Shown here piece by piece: positions 36,168 to 43,803 of a stretch of DNA of 64,000 nucleotides. This DNA is from Chryseobacterium sp. 7 (lineage in GTDB: Bacteria; Bacteroidota; Bacteroidia; Flavobacteriales; Weeksellaceae). Location of the stretch: positions 1,612,001 through 1,676,000 of the forward strand of contig NZ_RCCA01000001.1 of the NCBI RefSeq assembly GCF_003663845.1, given 5' to 3'. Each line of letters starts with the position of its first letter. The first letter of the stretch is position 1. The notes beneath the pieces are model-generated. The model did no database searches and was not told the origin of the DNA. It worked only from the letters and a program-made list of their open reading frames with translations. The translations under genes and the position numbers were made by a program.

Positions 36168-38378
36168 TTATGATTGTAGTCGCCTCACTATGGAAACACC
36201 ATTAATACTTTTAAGTTTTTTAAAGGTCTCTTCCAGCTGACCTTTATTTTTGACTTCGAGATTGATATTTCCTGTGAAAACACCATTGTTGGATTCAATA
36301 GACATGCTTTTCATGTCCATTCCCATACTTCCGCTGATAACGGTAGTGATATCATTAATCATTCCCATTCTGTCCAATCCTTCAATTTCAATTTTTACTC
36401 TGTTTTTGAAGCTTTCAGCATTCACCCATTTGGCCGGAATGACACGGTAATCATACTGTGCTCTCAAATTAATAGCATTCGGGCAGGTATCACTGTGAAC
36501 TTTAATTCCGTCTGAGATGGTGATGAATCCGAAAATTTTATCACCCGGAATCACTGTACAGCATTTTGCATAGCTGTAGTTCAGTTTTTCTTCATCTTTT
36601 CCAAAGACAATCATGTCAAGGTTTTCTTCTTTATGTTCCTCGAAATGCTGGCTTTTATTAGGTGATTTTCTGAACCTTGAAAGTAAATTGTTGAATACAT
36701 TTTTACTTTCAATATATTTTCTTAAGCTGCTAACATCCAATTCGTTAGTTTGAAATTTAAGAAAGAGTTCCTGAGAAGATTTTAAATTAAAGAACTTCTG
36801 GAGCTTATTAATTTCTTCATCATTAAAATTGATTTTCGCATGACGAAGTTTTCTCTGTAAAATTTCTTTTCCTTCCTCTACCAATTGGTTTTTTTGAGAA
36901 TTCAGATAACTTTTGATCTTGGATTTGGCCTTCGAAGTTACTACGAATTCCAGCCAGTCAGATTTTGGTTTCTGATTCTGTGAAGAAAGAATGTCTACCT
37001 GATCTCCGTTTTGAAGGATATAGGAGATTGGAACCAGCTTTCCGTTGATTTTAGCTCCTAAGCACTTCATTCCCAGATCAGAATGGACTGAGAAAGCAAA
37101 ATCTAAGGCTGTAGCATTGGTTGGCAGAATTTTAATTTCTCCTTTCGGGGTAAAGACAAAAACTTCTTTAGAATATAAATTAAGCTTAATATTATCCAAA
37201 AGTTCTGAAGTGGAAAGGTTCTGCTGCTGTTCCAGTACTTCACGGATTTCTGTTACCCATTTTTCAAAGTTTCTGTCGTCCGAACTCTGTTTGTAGCCTT
37301 CTTTGTATTTATAATGGGCAGCAACCCCTTTTTCGGCAATTTCGTCCATTCTTTCAGAACGGATCTGTACTTCAATCCACTTTCTGTCTGGTCCTAAAAC
37401 CGTTAAATGCAGACTTTCGTATCCTGTAGAACGGGGTTGGGTAATCCAGTCACGCATTCTGGAAGGATTACTGTGGTAAACATCCGTAACGATAGAGTAG
37501 ATTTTCCAGGCAAGGAATTTTTCATTTTTCGCATCCGATTTATAAATAATCCTGATGGCATAGTTATCAAAAACTTCCTCAAAAGAAACTCCCTGTTTAA
37601 GCATCTTTCTGTAGATGGAAGAGATGGCCTTTGCGCGGCCTTTAATTTTAAAGTTTAAACCTTCTTCACCAAGCCTTGCCGATACTTCTTTTGTAAACTC
37701 ATTGATATATCGCTCACGGTTTTCCTTGGCAAGTTCCAATTTTTCCGTAATCTCGTTATATACTTCGGGGCTGTTATATTTTAAGGAAAGGTCTTCCAGC
37801 TCAGATTTGATGTTGTACAATCCAAGACGGTGAGCCATGGGCGCATAGATATAAACCGTTTCTGAGGCGATTTTTTTCTGCTTGTCCGGAGCCATGCTTT
37901 CCAAAGTCCTCATATTATGAAGACGGTCTGCAATTTTGATCAGAATAACCCTGAAATCCTCGGATAATGTGAGTAACAGTTTCCTGTAATTTTCGGACTG
38001 TACAGAAATATTCTGGTGATTCATAATGGAAATTTTGGTCAATCCATTCACGATATTTGCAATTTTTTCACCGAAGATTTTTTTCAGATCATCGTAGGTA
38101 TAATCGGAGTCTTCAATCACATCATGCAAAAGCGCACAGGCAATAGAAGTTGCTCCCAGACCAATCTCTGTAGCTACAATTTTAGCAACAGCAATAGGGT
38201 GGTAGATGTAAGGTTCTCCGGATTTTCTCCTTTGATCCTTGTGGGCATCCAGAGCAATGTCGAATGCCTTTCGGATGAGCTTATTATTTTCCTCATCCAA
38301 CGTTCTGTATGTATTAGAAATCAGATCCTTATATCTTGCTAGGATCTCTTTATTCTCTTGTTCTAAATCGTAACTCAT
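36168..38378 (-). CDS. Bifunctional (p)ppGpp synthetase/hydrolase (RSH)
   Basis: Makes and degrades the stringent-response alarmones pppGpp and ppGpp. The 736-residue protein has the full long-RSH order: HD hydrolase domain (His60; HDVIED at 85-90; KIADRLHNMRT with the metal Asp near 150), synthetase domain (about 235-350, with YAIRIIY and RMRDWITQPRSTGYESLH), TGS domain (about 405-465, VFTPKGEIKILP), a helical region, and a C-terminal ACT domain (about 660-736). The intact HD motif supports hydrolase activity, so SpoT/Rel rather than RelA. It is the upstream partner of nhaA. Confidence 0.95.
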   Translation of the reverse strand: MSYDLEQENKEILARYKDLISNTYRTLDEENNKLIRKAFDIALDAHKDQRRKSGEPYIYHPIAVAKIVATEIGLGATSIACALLHDVIEDSDYTYDDLKKIFGEKIANIVNGLTKISIMNHQNISVQSENYRKLLLTLSEDFRVILIKIADRLHNMRTLESMAPDKQKKIASETVYIYAPMAHRLGLYNIKSELEDLSLKYNSPEVYNEITEKLELAKENRERYINEFTKEVSARLGEEGLNFKIKGRAKAISSIYRKMLKQGVSFEEVFDNYAIRIIYKSDAKNEKFLAWKIYSIVTDVYHSNPSRMRDWITQPRSTGYESLHLTVLGPDRKWIEVQIRSERMDEIAEKGVAAHYKYKEGYKQSSDDRNFEKWVTEIREVLEQQQNLSTSELLDNIKLNLYSKEVFVFTPKGEIKILPTNATALDFAFSVHSDLGMKCLGAKINGKLVPISYILQNGDQVDILSSQNQKPKSDWLEFVVTSKAKSKIKSYLNSQKNQLVEEGKEILQRKLRHAKINFNDEEINKLQKFFNLKSSQELFLKFQTNELDVSSLRKYIESKNVFNNLLSRFRKSPNKSQHFEEHKEENLDMIVFGKDEEKLNYSYAKCCTVIPGDKIFGFITISDGIKVHSDTCPNAINLRAQYDYRVIPAKWVNAESFKNRVKIEIEGLDRMGMINDITTVISGSMGMDMKSMSIESNNGVFTGNINLEVKNKGQLEETFKKLKSINGVSIVRRLQS

Positions 38379-38438
38379 TTGTGTGCATGCCTATAATATC
38401 ACGAAAATACGAAATTTTTTAATTTTTTCAAAGATAAA

Positions 38439-38464
38439 AGATCCGCAGTATGCACTACGGATCT
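38439..38464 (-). terminator. Terminator after the 121-residue protein gene
   Basis: Stem AGATCCG / CGGATCT with an inner AGT/ACT pair, 24 bp beyond the minus-strand stop at 38489 and followed on that strand by TTTTATCTTTG. Confidence 0.65.
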
Positions 38465-38488
38465 CCGGCTATTAGATTTTTATATCGA

Positions 38489-38854
38489 TTAGAATTTCAC
38501 TTCAGAATTCATTCCGTCACTGGACGTTTTGATTTTAATATCAGGGCTGTTCTGAATTTCAGCTCTGTTTCTAGCATCAATATACTTTTTGATGGTATCG
38601 TAATTGGTTTCATTGATGTTCATGTTTTCAAACAGGTATGATTTCAAAGCAGCATTCTGAACAAAGGCATTCCGTGCAAGGTCAATCTGGTTAATATCTT
38701 TTACAGTAACGCTGGCCAGATATTGGGAATTATTAGAACCTTCATTAAGGTATACAATGTAATCTGCATTTTCAAATCCTGAGTTCTCCAGATCACTTTC
38801 CAGTTTTTTGTAGTCGCTGTGATGAGCAAATACTCCAGCTAATATATGTGACAT
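38489..38854 (-). CDS. Hypothetical cytoplasmic protein
   Basis: A 121-residue soluble protein without signal peptide or membrane segment. The N-terminal half, SHILAGVFAHHSDYKKLESDL followed by a predicted alpha/beta pattern, vaguely recalls the general-stress YflT-like fold (a strand, an HSD turn, a helix sensing insertion between Asp/Glu residues). The C-terminal half is charged and Asn-rich. I do not assign a family. It has its own terminator. The 298 bp upstream (38855-39152) is very AT-rich and holds the acs terminator but no other gene that I can see. Confidence 0.65.
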   Translation of the reverse strand: MSHILAGVFAHHSDYKKLESDLENSGFENADYIVYLNEGSNNSQYLASVTVKDINQIDLARNAFVQNAALKSYLFENMNINETNYDTIKKYIDARNRAEIQNSPDIKIKTSSDGMNSEVKF

Positions 38855-39100
38855 AGTTAATTGGTTTTAAAGTTATGACTAAAGTTAGTAATAATTTTCT
38901 AATTATTATTGTGGTTAAGGTAATAATATTTGTTAATTAACATTGAGTTTTCAATAGAAAATGATAATATTTAAGAATAATTATTGAACATGTGTTTAAA
39001 TTTAACAATTGAGTAAATTCATTTATTCTGATTTTGGAAAAATTAGGGAACTTTAATCAATTTAAATAGGTTATCTATGATAGTATTGTAGTGCAATAAA

Positions 39101-39127
39101 AAGCCCCGAAAATGACTTTCAGGGCTT
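39101..39127 (-). terminator. Terminator after acs
   Basis: Stem AAGCCCCGAAA / TTTCAGGGCTT (one mismatch) with loop ATGAC, 25 bp beyond the acs stop on the minus strand, followed by TTTTATTG. Confidence 0.75.
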
Positions 39128-39152
39128 CTATTGGTTAAAAAATTGATTAGAT

Positions 39153-41060
39153 TTAGATTCTTTCGTTTTTAATCTCCTCTACAATTTCAGGATTTAAAAG
39201 CGTACTGATGTCTCCGAAATTACTGAAGTCACCCTCAGCAATTTTTCTCAGGATTCTACGCATAATCTTTCCTGAACGCGTTTTTGGCAGTCCGGAAACA
39301 AACTGTATCTTATCCAGCTTGGCAATCGGTCCAATCTGATCTGAAATAAGCTGGTTGATTTCCTTCTTTAGGTTTTCTTTATCACGGCCTTCGCCAGATT
39401 CTTTAAGCATTACATAACCATACAGTGCATTTCCTTTGATGTCGTGAGGATAACCTACAATAGCAGATTCCGCAACGGCAGGATGCTGGTTGATACTGTC
39501 TTCAATTGGTGCTGTTCCCAGATTGTGTCCGGAAACAATGATCACATCATCTACACGACCCGTAATTCTGTAATAGCCGACTTCATCTCTCAAAGCACCA
39601 TCTCCTGTAAAATATTTCCCTGGGAATGCTGTGAAATAAGTCTCTTTATATCTTTGGTGGTCACCCCAGATGGTTCTTGCAATTCCCGGCCATGGAAAGC
39701 GGATACAAAGATTTCCTGTAACCTGATTTCCTGTAATTTCATTTCGCTTATCATCCATCAGAACGGGCTGTACACCTGGAAGTGGAAGGGTAGCGTAAGT
39801 TGGTTTGGTTGGTGTCACAAAAGGTAATGGTGAAATCATAATTCCTCCTGTTTCCGTCTGCCACCAGGTGTCTACAATCGGGCATTTTTTCTTTCCTACA
39901 TGATCATTGAACCAATGCCATGCTTCATCGTTGATAGGTTCACCTACGGAGCCAATAACTTTCAGAGAGCTGAGGTCATGTTTATCTACCCATTCTGTAC
40001 TTTCTTTTGCTAAAGAACGGATGGCAGTAGGAGCGGTGTAAAACTGAGTGATTTTATGTTTTTCAATCACTTCCCAGAAACGGTCTGGTTCAGGATAAGT
40101 AGGAACTCCCTCAAAAATGACGGTGGTAGCTCCATTCAATAATGGTCCGTAAAGAATGTAGGAATGTCCGGTGATCCATCCGATATCTGCTGTACACCAA
40201 TAAATATCATTTTCTTTATAATTAAAGACATTTTTGAAGGTATAGGCGGTATACACCATATAGCCAGCGCAGGTATGAAGCATTCCTTTTGGTTTTCCTG
40301 TAGATCCGGAAGTATATAAAATGAAAAGCGGATCTTCAGAATCCATAATTATGGTAACGAAATCAGGAGAAGCTTTCTCATACAGATCAGCCATCCAGTA
40401 ATCTCTTCCTTCTTTCATAGTAATTTGGTTGTGGGTTCTTTTTACAACAAGAACTTTCTCAACGGTTGGAGTTTTCTCCACAGCATCATCTACAATCGTT
40501 TTCAGATCCAGAACTTTATTACCTCTATAGCTTCCGTCTGAAGTGATCACCATTTTTGCCTCACAGTCATTGACTCTTGAAGCCACTGCCGAAGCTGAGA
40601 ATCCTGCAAAAATAACAGAGTGTACAGCTCCCAGTTTTGCACAGGCAAGCATAGTAACTGCCAGTTCAGGAATCATGGGAAGATAGATGCAGACTCTGTC
40701 TCCTTTTTCAATACCCATATCGCGTAAAACATTGGCCGTTTTATTAACGCGGGTATACAGTTCATTGTAAGAAATATGCTGTGCTTCTTCTTTTGGATCG
40801 TTAGGTTCCCATATGATTGCTGTTTTTTCTCCTCTTATGGTAAGGTGTCTGTCGATACAGTTTTTGGTAATATTGAGTTTTGCGTTCTTGAACCATGTAA
40901 TCTTCGCTTCATTCATATCGTACTTAACAACCTTGCTCCATCTTTGGTACCACACAAAGTTTTGATCTGCTACCTTATCCCAGAATTTTTTAGGATTTTT
41001 GATAGACTTTTTATAATCTTCAAAATATTGTGGTAAATCTTCTATTAAGTAATTTCTCAT
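39153..41060 (-). CDS. acs: Acetyl-CoA synthetase
   Basis: Activates acetate to acetyl-CoA via acetyl-AMP. The 635-residue protein has the ANL-family signatures: the P-loop YTSGSTGKPKGML (about 261-273), the acetate-pocket block VDTWWQTETGG, the hinge ITGRVDDVI, and the C-terminal catalytic lysine in KTRSGKIMRRILRKIA, the site of regulatory acetylation in known Acs enzymes. The N-terminal ACS domain is complete. It is the last gene of the minus-strand fatty-acid utilisation locus; a repeat-filled gap of 396 bp separates it from the propionyl-CoA-synthetase-like gene upstream, so it may also have its own promoter. Confidence 0.95.
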   Translation of the reverse strand: MRNYLIEDLPQYFEDYKKSIKNPKKFWDKVADQNFVWYQRWSKVVKYDMNEAKITWFKNAKLNITKNCIDRHLTIRGEKTAIIWEPNDPKEEAQHISYNELYTRVNKTANVLRDMGIEKGDRVCIYLPMIPELAVTMLACAKLGAVHSVIFAGFSASAVASRVNDCEAKMVITSDGSYRGNKVLDLKTIVDDAVEKTPTVEKVLVVKRTHNQITMKEGRDYWMADLYEKASPDFVTIIMDSEDPLFILYTSGSTGKPKGMLHTCAGYMVYTAYTFKNVFNYKENDIYWCTADIGWITGHSYILYGPLLNGATTVIFEGVPTYPEPDRFWEVIEKHKITQFYTAPTAIRSLAKESTEWVDKHDLSSLKVIGSVGEPINDEAWHWFNDHVGKKKCPIVDTWWQTETGGIMISPLPFVTPTKPTYATLPLPGVQPVLMDDKRNEITGNQVTGNLCIRFPWPGIARTIWGDHQRYKETYFTAFPGKYFTGDGALRDEVGYYRITGRVDDVIIVSGHNLGTAPIEDSINQHPAVAESAIVGYPHDIKGNALYGYVMLKESGEGRDKENLKKEINQLISDQIGPIAKLDKIQFVSGLPKTRSGKIMRRILRKIAEGDFSNFGDISTLLNPEIVEEIKNERI

Positions 41061-41155
41061 ATCCCTTTCGTTTTTATTGATTTTATTTTGATAAATTTTT
41101 TATGTTTTGATTTTTAAGCTACTAAATTTTAATGGAACTTGTTTAAACTTTTTTG

Positions 41156-41280
41156 AACCATTAAGATTGCATTAAGATGTTTAGAGTATTAAGATGAGCT
41201 TCGCTTTAAGCTTAAAAATCAGAGTGATTGATCTTAACTTAACTATGCTTTACTGCTTACATCTTTCTTAAACCATTAAG
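41156..41280. repeat. TTAAG-word element, incomplete copy B1
   Basis: Begins with AACCATTAAG (41156-41165), continues with TTAAG words and an AGCTTCGCTTTAAGCTT palindromic stretch, a small hairpin AATCA-GAG-TGATT, then CTTAA words. The expected right end CTTAATGGTT is missing; instead it runs into the left end of copy B2. It lies in the acs-prpE gap. Confidence 0.6.
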
Positions 41281-41404
41281 AAAGATCCAATATTTTTGAT
41301 AAGTTTAAACAACTCAATGATTTAATATCATTAAGTAAGCTATTTATTTTATTCATCTTTGATGAACTTAACCTTTCTTAACATCTTTACTTCTCTTAGT
41401 GGTT
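41271..41404. repeat. TTAAG-word element, copy B2
   Basis: A 134-bp element from AACCATTAAG (41271-41280) to CTTAGTGGTT (41395-41404). A hairpin TTCATC-TTT-GATGAA (41352-41366) lies before the CTTAACCTTTCTTAA words. Together with B1 it fills the 396-bp gene-free gap between acs and prpE; no ORF or RNA gene is seen there. Confidence 0.7.
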
Positions 41405-41456
41405 TAATTTTTATATTGAATTAAACATGTATTTAAATTTAAGTTTAATTTCCCGT

Positions 41457-43343
41457 TTAACCCCTATATTCCTTGATTTTTTCCTGAATTTCATCAATGA
41501 TTTTCTCATCATCAATAGTCGATGGAATTTGGAAATCCTTCCTGTCAAGAAGCGTTCTGATCAGCTTTCTTAAAATTTTTCCTGATCTTGTTTTAGGTAA
41601 ACGTTTGACAACCATTACATTTTTCAGAAAGGCTACTGCTCCAATTTTGTTGCGGACCATCTGAATGATATCTTTTTCAATGTCTGTTTCAGAAATAGCT
41701 GAGCCGTTCTTCAATACAACTGTAGCAAAAGGAATCTGACCCTTTAAATCATCATCAATCCCTACTACCGCACATTCTGCAACATCAGGATGTGAAGAAA
41801 CAATTTCCTCCATTTCAGAAGTAGAAAGTCTGTGTCCTGCAACATTAATTACATCGTCCACTCTTCCTGTGATGAAAATATAACCGTCTTCATCCTGTAT
41901 CGCACCGTCTCCTGAAAAATAATATCCTTTGTACTGAGACAGATAACTGTTTTCAAAACGTTCGTAGTCTTTCCATATTCCAAGCATAGCGCCGGGTGGA
42001 AGTGGAAGTTTGATCACCAGATAGCCTTCGTGATGAGGATCGAGTTCCAATCCGTTTTCATCAAATATTTTAATGTCATATCCTGGAATTGGTTTCCCTG
42101 CGGATGCTCTTTTAATCTGATAATTTTCATCATGAGTCAATAATCCAAGCATTGGCCAGCCGGATTCTGTCTGCCACCAGTGGTCTATAGCCGGAACTCC
42201 GATATGTTCTGCAAACCAGTCCAGAGTTGCCACATCACATCTTTCACCCGCCAGAAACTGTTTTTTGAAATGGGTTAAATCATATTTTTTTACCAGCTCT
42301 CCGTTCGGATCTTCTTTTTTAATGGCTCTGATCGCAGTAGGTGCTGTAAACATCACCGAAACTTTATATTCTGAAATAATTCTCCAGAAAGTTCCTGCAT
42401 CAGGAGTCATGATGGGTTTTCCTTCAAAAATTATCGTTGTATTTCTATTGATTAAGGGTCCATACACAGAAAAACTGTGTCCTACAGCCCATCCAAAGTC
42501 TGAAGCGGCCCAATACGTTTCTCCTGGCTCTACACCATAAACATAAGTCATGGAGAATTGTAATGCAGTGGCATAACCTCCGGTGTCCCGAACAATACCT
42601 TTGGGTTTTCCGGTAGTTCCCGAAGTGTAAAGCAAATAAAGCGGATGAGTAGATTCCACAGAAATGCAGTCTGCCGGAGACGATTTTTCTACTAGCTCCT
42701 CATAATCAATAAGTCCGTCAAACATCTCATCCTGATTATCGACTAACTTTCTGTTATATACGATGATATTGTCTACTTTATCCTGTGTCAGTTCAATTGC
42801 TTTTTCTACCAATGGCAAATATGGAATTCTTTTGGCGATTTCCACACCGGCTGTGGCTGTGATGAGAACTTTAGGCTTGCAGTCGTCAATTCTCACCACA
42901 AGTTCATGAGGTGCAAATCCTCCAAAAACAACATTATGAATGACTCCGATTCTTGCACAGGCAAGCATGGCAAAAAGTGTTTGTGGAATCATCGGCATAT
43001 AAATAACGGCTGTATCTCCTTTTTTTAATCCCAGAGAAACCAATCCTCCTGCCAGTTTTGCAATTTCCTCTTTTGCCTGATGGAAAGTGTAAGTTTTCTT
43101 CTGGTTGGTTACAGGAGAGTCGTAAACAATTGCCACCTGATCTCCGAAACCGTCTTCAATGTGTTTGTCAATGCACAAATAGCACATATTGAGCTTTCCG
43201 TCCGAAAACCATTGGGGGTAATCATTTTCGTCTTTAGAAAGAATCTGTTGCGGAAATTCAAACCATTTGATTTCTTCTGCTTGTTTTTTCCAGAAGTCTT
43301 CTTTGCTTTCTATGCTTTGTTTAAATAATGTATCTGTTTTCAT
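41457..43343 (-). CDS. Propionyl-CoA synthetase-like acyl-CoA ligase
   Basis: A 628-residue ANL-family ligase for a short-chain acid, most likely propionate. It has the P-loop LYTSGTTGKPKGIV (about 236-249), FLAGERCDVATLDWF and IDHWWQTESGWPM as in PrpE/ACSS3 enzymes, the hinge ITGRVDDVIN and the C-terminal lysine in KTRSGKILRKLIR. The HWWQTESGWP pocket differs from the TWWQTETGG of the adjacent Acs, so the two probably prefer different chain lengths. It is transcribed with the receiver protein and symporter-kinase upstream (91-bp gap). Confidence 0.88.
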   Translation of the reverse strand: MKTDTLFKQSIESKEDFWKKQAEEIKWFEFPQQILSKDENDYPQWFSDGKLNMCYLCIDKHIEDGFGDQVAIVYDSPVTNQKKTYTFHQAKEEIAKLAGGLVSLGLKKGDTAVIYMPMIPQTLFAMLACARIGVIHNVVFGGFAPHELVVRIDDCKPKVLITATAGVEIAKRIPYLPLVEKAIELTQDKVDNIIVYNRKLVDNQDEMFDGLIDYEELVEKSSPADCISVESTHPLYLLYTSGTTGKPKGIVRDTGGYATALQFSMTYVYGVEPGETYWAASDFGWAVGHSFSVYGPLINRNTTIIFEGKPIMTPDAGTFWRIISEYKVSVMFTAPTAIRAIKKEDPNGELVKKYDLTHFKKQFLAGERCDVATLDWFAEHIGVPAIDHWWQTESGWPMLGLLTHDENYQIKRASAGKPIPGYDIKIFDENGLELDPHHEGYLVIKLPLPPGAMLGIWKDYERFENSYLSQYKGYYFSGDGAIQDEDGYIFITGRVDDVINVAGHRLSTSEMEEIVSSHPDVAECAVVGIDDDLKGQIPFATVVLKNGSAISETDIEKDIIQMVRNKIGAVAFLKNVMVVKRLPKTRSGKILRKLIRTLLDRKDFQIPSTIDDEKIIDEIQEKIKEYRG

Positions 43344-43383
43344 GTCAATATCAAGGTCAATAGTTGTGTTTAGTGTCTGTATG

Positions 43384-43421
43384 TCATTGCGAGCCGAAGC
43401 CGAAGCAATCTCTTAATGGTT
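43384..43421. repeat. Remnant of TCATTGCGAG...GCAATCTC repeat
   Basis: TCATTGCGAGCCGAAGCCGA followed by AGCAATCTC forms a short palindromic unit (GCGAGCCGAAGC core, ATTGC/GCAAT ends). It runs straight into CTTAATGGTT (43412-43421), the end motif of the TTAAG family. It sits in the 91-bp gap between the receiver and the PrpE-like gene. Confidence 0.45.
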
Positions 43422-43434
43422 TAATCTTACCGTG

Positions 43435-43794
43435 TTAAAACATCTCCTCAATCTGCTGCATCAGTTTCTTAATCGAGTAGGGCTTTGTGACGTAGGCATC
43501 TGCTCCCATTTCCAATCCTTTTTCAATATCTCTGGGATTGTTTTTAGCACTCAGAAAGATGACTTTGGTGTTTTTCAGTTTTTCATCCTGTTTGATAAGG
43601 TCAAGGGTGCTGTACCCATCAAGATTAGGCATCATAATATCGAGAAGGATCACGTCAGGAACCATTGTTTTCAGGAATTCAAGTACCTCTGTTCCGTCAC
43701 GGGCAATATAGACATCGTATCCGTTTTTCTTAAAGCTGTATTCCAGCGACATTAATATTTTATGTTCGTCATCCGCAATGATAATCTTTCTCAT
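43435..43794 (-). CDS. Stand-alone response-regulator receiver protein
   Basis: A 119-residue receiver domain with no output domain. Acidic pocket Asp8-Asp9, phospho-acceptor Asp52 in LLDIMMP, Ser82 switch residue and Lys104 in VTKPYS are all present, so it should be phosphorylatable. It begins 9 bp after the stop of the symporter-histidine kinase, its obvious partner. In CrbS/CrbR systems of Proteobacteria the partner is a LuxR-type DNA-binding regulator; here no DNA-binding domain is encoded, so the output must be by protein contact or a further phosphotransfer. Confidence 0.93.
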   Translation of the reverse strand: MRKIIIADDEHKILMSLEYSFKKNGYDVYIARDGTEVLEFLKTMVPDVILLDIMMPNLDGYSTLDLIKQDEKLKNTKVIFLSAKNNPRDIEKGLEMGADAYVTKPYSIKKLMQQIEEMF

Positions 43795-43803
43795 AAGAAG
43801 GTT